Shown here: in pieces, positions 8,742 to 14,417 of the stretch
Layout: each line of letters opens with the position of its first letter
Position numbering within the stretch: the stretch's first letter is position 1
Assembly (NCBI GenBank): GCA_947501315.1
Contig: CANMXH010000030.1
Location: 1-15,806, forward strand
DNA: 15,806 nt
Source: Caulobacteraceae bacterium
GTDB lineage: Bacteria; Pseudomonadota; Alphaproteobacteria; Caulobacterales; Caulobacteraceae
Direction of reading: 5' to 3'
Notes under the pieces: generated by a model
What the model saw: the letters and a program-made list of their open reading frames with translations, nothing else
What the model was told of the DNA's origin: nothing
The model's database searches: none
Made by a program: the position numbers and the translations under genes

Positions 8742-9305
8742 GTGACCGACGCGGCCATCATCGACCCCCACGCCGAGATCGAGCGCCTGCGCGCCGAGGT
8801 CGAGGCCCTGCGCCTGCGGGCCGAGGCGGCGGAGGCCGCAGCGGATCACGATGTGCTTACGCCGGCGTTGAACCGGCGTGGCTTCGTCTCGGCCCTGCGC
8901 AGCGCCATGGCGTTCTGCCATCGCCATCAGGTGCCGGCGGTGTTGCTCTATCTGGATCTAGACGGCTTCAAGACGGTCAATGACACCCTCGGCCATGCGG
9001 CGGGCGATGCCGCCCTGGTGCAGGTCGCCGAGCTGTTGCGCGCCAATCTGCGCGAATCGGACACGGTCGGTCGGCTGGGCGGCGACGAGTTCGGCCTGTT
9101 GATGCTGAATGCCGGAGTGGAGGAAGGCCGGGACAAGGCCCGGCGGCTGGCGACGGCGTTGGAGGTGGACGGATTCGTCTGGGCCGGGGCCAAGGCCTCG
9201 CTGGGCGGTTCGTTCGGTGTCCGGGCCTTTGCTGCCCACACCGATCCCGAGGTCTGGCTGGCCGAGGCCGACGCGGCCATGTGGGTTCGCAAGAAGGGGC
9301 GCTGA
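8742..9305 (+). CDS. dgcA: Soluble diguanylate cyclase, DgcA-like
   Basis: Makes c-di-GMP from two GTP. From the GTG at 8742 the product is 187 residues with no membrane segment: a short Glu/Arg/Ala-rich N-terminal coiled coil (about 10-35), then one GGDEF domain. Visible are the metal-binding DLDGFK (72-77), the active-site GGDEF (113-117), and the product-inhibition site RESD (104-107) exactly five residues before it, plus the C-terminal AD-AMW-RKKGR signature. RESD and the minimal architecture match Caulobacter DgcA (CC3285) as I recall it. An in-frame ATG at 8619 would add 41 low-homology residues and overlap the purE promoter region, so GTG is preferred; its ribosome binding site is weak (GGGGAA about 14 bases upstream). 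Stop is eight bases from the converging ydcH-like stop. Confidence 0.85.
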   Translation: MTDAAIIDPHAEIERLRAEVEALRLRAEAAEAAADHDVLTPALNRRGFVSALRSAMAFCHRHQVPAVLLYLDLDGFKTVNDTLGHAAGDAALVQVAELLRANLRESDTVGRLGGDEFGLLMLNAGVEEGRDKARRLATALEVDGFVWAGAKASLGGSFGVRAFAAHTDPEVWLAEADAAMWVRKKGR

Positions 9306-9313
9306 GGCCGCTG

Positions 9314-9538
9314 TCAGGCGATGATGTCGGGGAGGATACGGTCCTCGATCTTGGAAATCTCGTCCCGAAGCACCAGCTTTTTCCGCTTGAGCCGCGCGAT
9401 CATCAACTGATCCGGCACCGGCATAAGGCCGAGCGCCTCGATCGAGGCATCGAGGTCAGCGTGCTCGAGCTGAAGCGCCTTGAGCCGGGCGTGCATCGCC
9501 AGCTCTTCCTCGCTCAGAAAAGGTTCGTCGTCGTTCAT
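9314..9538 (-). CDS. YdcH/DUF465 family small protein
   Basis: A 74-residue charged helical protein with the DUF465 pattern: HARLKALQLEHADLDASIEA followed by a turn (LGLMPVPDQ) and a second helix LMIARLKRKKLVLRDEISKI. The two helices should pair as a hairpin or dimeric coiled coil. No catalytic residues are visible and the family function is not established. It lies 36 bases after the TIGR02444-type gene on the same strand and is probably the last gene of the ubiX operon. A second, diverged DUF465 gene lies at 10779. Confidence 0.85.
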   Translation of the reverse strand: MNDDEPFLSEEELAMHARLKALQLEHADLDASIEALGLMPVPDQLMIARLKRKKLVLRDEISKIEDRILPDIIA

Positions 9539-9574
9539 GTCGGGCCCTGTCGGAGGATCATACCGTGCGTCGCA

Positions 9575-10039
9575 TCAGGCCGGAAGGCGGTCCGCGAGCC
9601 GAACCAGTCCGGCGCGTGGGGTCATGGGTGACCAGACCCGAGCGGCGGACACCATGGTGTTGATCGGCGGCTGAGACAGGCCTGACGGGGGCGGAGACAG
9701 CGCTTCCAGTGCAGCCAGCAGGCGGCGCTCGGCCTCAAGCTCCACCGCCTTGACCCCGGCCCGGACGGCTTCGCGATCGGTGTCGTCGAGGTCAGGCGCG
9801 CGGGCCTTCAGGGCCCGGCGCACGGCGCGCAGCGGGCCGATAGCGGTCTCCTGCCAGGCGCGGGCGGTGTCGCCGGCGGCTTCCAGGGCGTCCTCGTCGG
9901 GGGTGCGACCCGTATGGGCGCACCAGGCGGCCCAGAGCAGCAGGGGTATGTTCTGGCCGGCGGTTTCCTGCAGCTCCAGGCAGGCGTCGGCGACCCCTTC
10001 GGCGGCATAGGTCGTCAGCGCCCAGTCCCAAAGGCTCAT
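9575..10039 (-). CDS. TIGR02444/DUF2390-type hypothetical protein
   Basis: A 154-residue, Ala-rich, mostly helical protein. The N-terminus WDWALTTYAAEGVADACLEL followed by QETAGQNIPLLLWAAW (residues 4-39) matches the pattern of the TIGR02444 family (aromatic start, LQ, G-N-LLL-W). No function is known for the family and no catalytic motif is seen. The start ATG overlaps the ubiX stop (ATGA), so translation is coupled to UbiX. Co-translation suggests, but does not show, a role linked to ubiquinone synthesis or the prenylated flavin. Confidence 0.75.
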   Translation of the reverse strand: MSLWDWALTTYAAEGVADACLELQETAGQNIPLLLWAAWCAHTGRTPDEDALEAAGDTARAWQETAIGPLRAVRRALKARAPDLDDTDREAVRAGVKAVELEAERRLLAALEALSPPPSGLSQPPINTMVSAARVWSPMTPRAGLVRLADRLPA

Positions 10040-10662
10040 TCGGCCAAGGGTCCCTTGAGGCCGCCCCAGCGCCGGACGGCGGACCAGTCGAGGCCGAACA
10101 GGTCGAGGGCGCGACCGACGGACTGGTCGACCATCTCGGCGATCGAGGCGGGTTTCGAGTAGAAGGCGGGCAGGGGCGGGGCGATGATCGCGCCCATCTC
10201 GGCCAGGGCGGTCATGGTGCGCAGATGGCCCAGGTGCAGCGGCGTCTCGCGGACCATGAGCACCAGCGGACGGCGCTCCTTCAGCACCACATCAGCAGCC
10301 CGGGTCAGCAGGGTGGAGGTCACGCCGGTGGCGATCTCACTCATGGTGCGGACCGAACAGGGGGCGATAATCATGCCCATGGTGCGGAACGAGCCCGAGG
10401 CGATCGTCGCCCCGACGTCATTGAGCCGGTGCGACACGTCGGCGCGGCCGAGCAGGTCGTCGGCCGACAGGTCGGTCTCCTGTGACAGGGTCAGCAGGGC
10501 GGCGCGGGTGACGACGAGGTGGCTCTCGACGCCCAGCTCGCGCAGGGCATCCAGCACCCGGACGCCGTAAGTGACGCCGGACGCGCCGGAAATTCCGACG
10601 ATCAATCTCTGTGGGGCGCTTCCGGAAGGGTTCCGTACAGCTCCGTTCACAACTTCGGCCAA
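10036..10662 (-). CDS. ubiX: Flavin prenyltransferase UbiX
   Basis: Attaches a dimethylallyl group to FMN, making the prenyl-FMN cofactor for UbiD decarboxylase in ubiquinone synthesis. The 208-residue protein has the flavin-binding GISGASG (23-29), APCSVRTMSEIATG (100-113), the KERRPLVLMVRETPL segment (128-142) that holds the catalytic basic and acidic residues, and PAFYSKP (165-171). The start is TTG at 10662, supported by GGAG about eight bases upstream; an internal GTG at 10650 has no such site. It heads a minus-strand operon with the TIGR02444-type gene and a ydcH-like gene. No ubiD is in the window. Confidence 0.94.
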   Translation of the reverse strand: MAEVVNGAVRNPSGSAPQRLIVGISGASGVTYGVRVLDALRELGVESHLVVTRAALLTLSQETDLSADDLLGRADVSHRLNDVGATIASGSFRTMGMIIAPCSVRTMSEIATGVTSTLLTRAADVVLKERRPLVLMVRETPLHLGHLRTMTALAEMGAIIAPPLPAFYSKPASIAEMVDQSVGRALDLFGLDWSAVRRWGGLKGPLAE

Positions 10663-10778
10663 TTGGGGCTCCAGGGTGGTCCGTATGCGGACGTCCGGCG
10701 GTTCACCGGAATGTGATTCTACAGCCGGGCAAGCCGGGCGCTCAATCTAGTGGTCCCTTAGCCATGGAGGCGCAAGCC

Positions 10779-10952
10779 ATGACCATCGAAGCTCGTATCC
10801 GCGAACTGGGAAACCGTCACCGCAGCCTGGATGAAACCATCCGGCGGGAGACCACTCACCCGGCAACGGACTCGCTTCGCGTGAGGGAGCTCAAGCAGCA
10901 GAAGCTCAGGCTCAAGGAACAGATCACCAGTCTGGAGGCCCGCACCGGCTAG
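10779..10952 (+). CDS. Second DUF465 (YdcH-like) small protein
   Basis: A 57-residue protein: MTIEARIRELGNRHRSLDET, a short loop with HPATDSLRV, then ELKQQKLRLKEQITSLEART. The helix-loop-helix with RELKQQKLRLKEQI is a classic DUF465 ending. The ATG at 10779 is chosen because a perfect GGAGG lies at 10766-10770, eight bases upstream; the ATG at 10764 overlaps that site. It stands alone between ubiX (divergent) and trcR (convergent) and is closed by a strong terminator 21 bases after its stop. Function unknown. Confidence 0.85.
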   Translation: MTIEARIRELGNRHRSLDETIRRETTHPATDSLRVRELKQQKLRLKEQITSLEARTG

Positions 10953-10973
10953 CGGCAGCCTCCCGAAATGACG

Positions 10974-11005
10974 ACGGCCCCGGGAGCGATCCCGGGGCCG
11001 TTTTT
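10974..11005 (+). terminator. Intrinsic terminator of the DUF465 gene
   Basis: A perfect 12-base-pair stem (ACGGCCCCGGGA with TCCCGGGGCCGT) closed by a GCGA tetraloop, a stable GNRA type, and followed by TTTTT on the plus strand. There is no T tract on the minus-strand side, so it serves the plus-strand gene. Confidence 0.93.
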
Positions 11006-11032
11006 GTTCCTTGCCGGGTGTGGAAGGAATAC

Positions 11033-11704
11033 TCAGTCCCTGGAGCCGAACACCGAGGCGGCGGTCGGTTCGGCACCGCGGCGTTCGCGGGCTTCCGGCA
11101 CGAACTCCTCCTCGACCGGTTCGGCCGGGGCGTCGACGGCCTGGAGGGTGGCACCGCCCTTTTTGGCGTCGTCCTTCGCCTTCTTTTCAGCGGCCTTGCG
11201 GACCAGTTCGTCGAGGGCCAGCTGGCCGACCAGACCGAGCGTCACGGGATCGACCGGCTTGATGTTCGGGCTGTTCCAGTGGGTACGGTTTCGCACGCTC
11301 TCGATGGTCGATTTGGTGGTGCCGAGCATCTTGGCGATCTGGGCGTCGGTCACCTCGGGGTGGTTGCGAACGAACCACATGATGGCGTCGGGGCGGTCCT
11401 GGCGGCGCGAAACGGGCGTGTATTTCGGCGGGGCCTTGTGCACTTTCAGAAGTTCAGCGTGGCGGCTGACCACAGCCTGCATCCGATAGGCTTCGTCATT
11501 CTGGGCCCTGTCCAGCTCTTCGCGGGTCAGCTGGCCGTTGACCAGCGGGTCGGCACCGCGGATGTCCCGGGCCACGTCGCCATCGGCAATGCCGCGCACT
11601 TCCAGCGGGTGAAGGCCGCAGAAGTCGGCGATCTGCTCGAAGGTCAGGGAGGTGTTGTCGACCAGCCAGACCGCAGTGGCCTTGGGCATCAGGATGTCGG
11701 TCAT
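11033..11704 (-). CDS. trcR: DUF1013 protein, TrcR-type cell-cycle transcription regulator
   Basis: DUF1013 proteins are conserved in alphaproteobacteria; the Caulobacter member TrcR has been described as tracking with RNA polymerase and affecting cell-cycle gene expression. The 223-residue protein has two helix-turn-helix-like segments: TFEQIADFCGLHPLEVRGIA (21-40) and TDAQIAKMLGTTKSTIESVR (119-138). Between them lies a charged linker with KYTPVSRRQDRPDAIMW. The C-terminal 55 residues are Lys/Glu/Ala-rich and probably disordered, ending in SVFGSRD. The ATG at 11704 starts the conserved MTDILMPKATAVWLVDN; upstream in-frame sequence to 11923 is not family-like. Its leader contains two hairpins (11727-11779). 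Divergent from the crystallin-like gene. Confidence 0.88.
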   Translation of the reverse strand: MTDILMPKATAVWLVDNTSLTFEQIADFCGLHPLEVRGIADGDVARDIRGADPLVNGQLTREELDRAQNDEAYRMQAVVSRHAELLKVHKAPPKYTPVSRRQDRPDAIMWFVRNHPEVTDAQIAKMLGTTKSTIESVRNRTHWNSPNIKPVDPVTLGLVGQLALDELVRKAAEKKAKDDAKKGGATLQAVDAPAEPVEEEFVPEARERRGAEPTAASVFGSRD

Positions 11705-11726
11705 GGGGGCATTCCGGTTCTTGTTT

Positions 11727-11779
11727 GAGCCCGAAAACCGGGCTCTGGATACGACGGCGCCCGGCCTTTCGACCGGGCG
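11727..11779 (-). promoter_or_regulatory. Two tandem hairpins in the trcR leader region
   Basis: Two perfect 7-base-pair hairpins: GAGCCCG/CGGGCTC with a 5-base loop (11727-11745) and CGCCCGG/CCGGGCG with an 8-base loop (11758-11779). Neither is followed by a T tract on either strand, so they are not ordinary terminators. They lie 22-75 bases before the trcR start and may be part of its 5' untranslated leader, or simply operator-like palindromes. Confidence 0.4.
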
Positions 11780-11921
11780 TTGATGACCGCGATATAGTCC
11801 CATTCGCCGGAAAAGAAAACGGAACCCGACAAGCGCATACAGCCAAGGTTCATCCGGCCATTGCAACAGTGCCCTCACAGACGCGTTGTGCGTCGGGATC
11901 GAATACACGGGAGGAACTGCC

Positions 11922-12530
11922 ATGCTGATCGAAATGCTGGCCGCCGCTGCGGTCGTTACAGGTGCCGGGCAGGAGTTCGCTCCGCAGGTTCCCGGCGGTC
12001 CCGAACGTGGTGCCCCGCGCGGTGACTATCGCGACAGCTGCAGCGGCGCATATGTGAACCGGGGCCGGCTCTACGCCGATTGCCGCAACAACCGCGGCAA
12101 CATTCGCGAGACCTCGATCGAGCTGGGCCGCTGCACGGACTTTGAGATTCGCAACAACGACGGCCTCTTGGTTTGCGGCCCGAACCGCGGTGAGTTCGAA
12201 GACCGCGGCGGCGGCGGCGGCGGCGGTGGTGGAAGCGGCGGCGGTGGCGGCTGGGGCGGCGGCGGGCGCAACTCGGTGACCGTCTTCCGTGACTCCGAAT
12301 ACCGCGGCACCAGCTTCCGGTTCGACAATGAGATGCCGAACCTTGCCAATACAGGCTTCAATGACGCGATCAGTTCGATGCGGTTCCAGGGCGAGTGGGA
12401 GGCCTGCACCGACGCCTACTACCGCGGGTTCTGCCAGACTTTCCGAGGCGACGTTCGCAACCTGCAGCGCTGGGGCATGAACGACCGCATTTCGTCGCTG
12501 CGTCCGGTTCGGGGCGGCGGTCGCTGGTAA
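11922..12530 (+). CDS. Probably exported CVNH-like plus beta/gamma-crystallin-like protein
   Basis: A 202-residue protein in three parts. Residues 1-19 (MLIEMLAAAAVVTGAGQEFA start) are hydrophobic and could be a signal sequence, though without a basic leader. Residues 36-86 (YRDSCSGAYVNRGRLYADCR through NNDGLLVC) have the cysteine and N-G spacing of cyanovirin-N homology domains, with C40, C54, C71 and C85 available for two disulfides. Residues 96-116 are an almost pure glycine linker. Residues 118-197 contain VTVFRDSEYRGTSFRFDNEM and later MNDRISSLRPVR, two beta/gamma-crystallin-like Greek-key repeats, with C162 and C171. ATG 11922 follows GGGAGGA at seven bases. Role unknown; carbohydrate or envelope binding is an inference from the families. 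Its stop is three bases from the converging oxidoreductase stop. Confidence 0.8.
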   Translation: MLIEMLAAAAVVTGAGQEFAPQVPGGPERGAPRGDYRDSCSGAYVNRGRLYADCRNNRGNIRETSIELGRCTDFEIRNNDGLLVCGPNRGEFEDRGGGGGGGGGSGGGGGWGGGGRNSVTVFRDSEYRGTSFRFDNEMPNLANTGFNDAISSMRFQGEWEACTDAYYRGFCQTFRGDVRNLQRWGMNDRISSLRPVRGGGRW

Positions 12531-12533
12531 GTC

Positions 12534-13505
12534 TCAGACCGTCAGCACGATCTTGCCGACATGGCCGCCCGCCTCCAGCCGGAGGTGGGCGGCCGATGCC
12601 TGATCGAGCGGAAAGGTCGCCTCAACCGGCGGCCGGACCCCGCCGGACGCAACCCATGGCCAGGCCGTGGCTTCGACAGCAGCAATCAGTCTTGCCTTTT
12701 CGTCAGCCGACCGGGGGCGAAGGGTGGAGCCGGTCAGGGTAATCCGTTTCATCATCAGCCTTGCCAGGTCGACCTGCGCCAGGGCACCCGACTGGGTGGC
12801 GATCACCACCCAGCGGCCGAAGGGGTTCAGGGCGGCCTGGTTAAGGACGGCGTAGTCGGCCCCGACCATGTCCAGGACGACGTCCGCACCCCCGAACGCC
12901 CGGATGGCCGCTTCCATGTCGTCCGCGGTGGCGTCGAGGCTGAGGTCGGCGCCGAGACGGCGTGCCGCCCCGGCCTTGGCGGCTCCCCGGGAGGTGCCGA
13001 TGACCTTGGCGCCGGCCGCCCTTGCCATCTGTATCGCGGTGACCCCGATACCGCTGGTGGCCCCGTGGATGAGCAGGGTCTCGCCCGCCTTCAGCGCTCC
13101 GGATTCAAAGACATTGGCGAAGACGGTGCAGAGGGTTTCGGGCAGGCCCGCCGCCGCGATGAAATCAAGGCCGGAAGGCAGGGGCAGGGCGTGGCGGGCA
13201 TCGACCAGGGCGAGTTCCGCATAGCCACCCCCGCCCAGAAGCGCACAGACGCGGTCTCCGACCTTCCATCGGCTTACGCCGTCGCCGAGCTGATCGACCT
13301 CGCCGGCAACCTCCAGTCCCAGAATGTCCGGGGCTCCCGCCGGTGCGGGATAGAGGCCCATGCGTTGCAGGATGTCAGGCCGGTTGACCCCGGCCGCGTG
13401 AACGCGGATGCGAATCTGGCCCGGTCCGGCGACCGGATCAGGGCGTTCGGCCGGAACCAGTGAGCCTGCCGGACCGGAACCGCCTGTGATCTCGACTATG
13501 CGCAT
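12534..13505 (-). CDS. NAD(P)H quinone oxidoreductase, PIG3 type (zinc-independent MDR)
   Basis: Medium-chain dehydrogenase/reductase expected to reduce quinones or enones with NADPH. The 323-residue protein has the GroES-like N-terminal domain with AAGVNRPDILQRMGLYP (37-53), LGLEVAGEV (63-71) and the GDRV turn (83-86). The Rossmann fold carries HGATSGIGVTAIQMARAAGA (147-166). The zinc ligands of alcohol dehydrogenases are absent. GVNRPDILQRMG-YP is typical of the TIGR02824 quinone_pig3 group. ATG 13505 (MRIVEITGG) is preferred to an in-frame TTG at 13526, which adds seven residues outside the family pattern. Divergent from the DUF1192 gene. The physiological substrate is not known. Confidence 0.9.
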   Translation of the reverse strand: MRIVEITGGSGPAGSLVPAERPDPVAGPGQIRIRVHAAGVNRPDILQRMGLYPAPAGAPDILGLEVAGEVDQLGDGVSRWKVGDRVCALLGGGGYAELALVDARHALPLPSGLDFIAAAGLPETLCTVFANVFESGALKAGETLLIHGATSGIGVTAIQMARAAGAKVIGTSRGAAKAGAARRLGADLSLDATADDMEAAIRAFGGADVVLDMVGADYAVLNQAALNPFGRWVVIATQSGALAQVDLARLMMKRITLTGSTLRPRSADEKARLIAAVEATAWPWVASGGVRPPVEATFPLDQASAAHLRLEAGGHVGKIVLTV

Positions 13506-13587
13506 TCGCCTGTCCCGTTCTTGCAATCGTCCGTGTCCGGGCGTTGAAATAGGGCGTTGCGTGTCGAATGGCCACGAGGAGGCGGCG

Positions 13588-13791
13588 ATGTTCGAGGATC
13601 TGGAGCCCCGTGCGGCGCGCGGCGCACCTTTGGTGGCCCTGACGCGCGAGGATCTGGACGGTTATTCCGTCGAGGACCTGCAGCAACGGATCGCCGGGCT
13701 GCAGGCCGAGATTGAGCGCTCCCGGGCCGCCATCGAGGGCAAGTCTTCGCAACGCAATGCGGCCGACGCCATGTTCAATTTCCGCTCGTAA
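13588..13791 (+). CDS. DUF1192 family protein
   Basis: A 67-residue protein: an acidic start (MFEDLEPR), then LTREDLDGYSVEDLQQRIAG and a coiled-coil helix LQAEIERSRAAIEGKSSQRN ending in ADAMFNFRS. The SVEDL-RI-LQAEI pattern and the terminal AD-MF are the DUF1192 hallmarks. Function unknown. ATG 13588 has AGGAGG five bases upstream; longer in-frame readings from 13408 run antisense to the oxidoreductase. rcdA follows about 107 bases downstream on the same strand, with its own probable promoter between them. Confidence 0.87.
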   Translation: MFEDLEPRAARGAPLVALTREDLDGYSVEDLQQRIAGLQAEIERSRAAIEGKSSQRNAADAMFNFRS

Positions 13792-13808
13792 CCTTGTCGG
13801 CCGGCGTC

Positions 13809-13824
13809 TGGCACGGCCGTTGCA
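13809..13824 (+). promoter_or_regulatory. Sigma-54 (RpoN) -24/-12 promoter sequence upstream of rcdA
   Basis: Reads TGGCACG-GCCG-TTGCA, identical to the sigma-54 consensus TGGCACG-N4-TTGC(A/T), with exactly 10 bases between the invariant GG and GC. Transcription would start near 13835, 64 bases before the rcdA ATG and on its strand. The expected number of 12-position matches in a window this size is well below one. No activator site is identified; the DUF1192 gene would hold any upstream enhancer. Confidence 0.65.
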
Positions 13825-13898
13825 CACCGTGGAAGGTCCGCGCCATGCCGTGCCGGTCGTGATAGGGATACGCCTGTCCCGTGAGTCTGGTTGAATTC

Positions 13899-14414
13899 AT
13901 GTCTGTTGACGCCACCCCGCTTTCGCCAACGGGCCGCAGCCGCGCCGCGGTCGTGGAGGATTTTGCGCGTTCGGAACTGTTCGACCGCACCTTCCAGGAA
14001 GGGATGGAGCTGGTTGAGGAGACGGCCTCCTATCTCGACGGTGACGGTCGCCGGGAATCCAAGCTGTTGTCGCGTTCCACCGCCCTTGCCTATGCCGGCG
14101 AGAGCATGAAGCTGACGACCCGGCTGATGCAGATTGCTTCCTGGCTGCTGGTCCAGCGGGCCGTGCGCGAGGGTGACATGACGGCCGAGGTCGCCTGCGA
14201 GTCACGCTATCGCCTGGCCGACCGCACCGCGGCGACCGAAGCGAGCCACCCGGAGCTGCCGATCGCCCTGGTCGAATATCTGGTCCGGACCGAGAAGCTG
14301 TACGACCGGGTCCTGCACCTGGACCGCCGCATGTATCTGGACGCGCCGGAAGAGGACGCGGTCAATCCGGTGCAGAGCCAGCTGGATCGGCTGACGGCGG
14401 CGTTCAGAATCTAG
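13899..14414 (+). CDS. rcdA: RcdA, DUF1465 adaptor for CtrA degradation
   Basis: RcdA is a ClpXP accessory factor: with CpdR and c-di-GMP-bound PopA it promotes CtrA proteolysis at the swarmer-to-stalked transition in Caulobacter. The 171-residue protein is helical throughout and carries the DUF1465 core FARSELFDRTFQEGMELVEE (22-41), ETASYLDGDGRRESKLLSRS (41-60), LAYAGESMKLTTRLMQIASW (63-82), then LLVQRAVREGDMT. The C-terminal tail (about 147-171) is probably flexible, as in RcdA. Start choice is uncertain: ATG 13899 and an in-frame GTG at 13881 both lack a strong ribosome binding site; AGGGA at about 13865 lies 11 or so bases before the GTG. A consensus sigma-54 promoter lies upstream. The gene converges with the L,D-transpeptidase, three bases apart. 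Confidence 0.88.
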   Translation: MSVDATPLSPTGRSRAAVVEDFARSELFDRTFQEGMELVEETASYLDGDGRRESKLLSRSTALAYAGESMKLTTRLMQIASWLLVQRAVREGDMTAEVACESRYRLADRTAATEASHPELPIALVEYLVRTEKLYDRVLHLDRRMYLDAPEEDAVNPVQSQLDRLTAAFRI

Positions 14415-14417
14415 ACC

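Noticed and set aside
7057..8745. Plus-strand open frame of 562 codons
   Set aside because: Lies fully opposite purK and purE, both with intact catalytic motifs; the frame is Gly/Asp/Ala-rich with no recognisable domain.
11821..11850. GGAAC sequence as an EcfG/SigT promoter for the crystallin-like gene
   Set aside because: No CGTT or GTT at the required 16-17 base spacing; the nearest GGTT is 21 bases away.
12205..12270. GGC/GGT run as a possible microsatellite or CRISPR-like array
   Set aside because: In frame it encodes the glycine linker of the protein at 11922-12530; no regular spacer pattern.
12071..12409. Minus-strand frame with a long proline run
   Set aside because: It is the complement of the glycine-codon run in the crystallin-like gene; no ribosome binding site or homology.
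12561..13463. Plus-strand frame of 300 codons opposite the quinone oxidoreductase
   Set aside because: No motifs, and antisense to a gene with a clear MDR signature.
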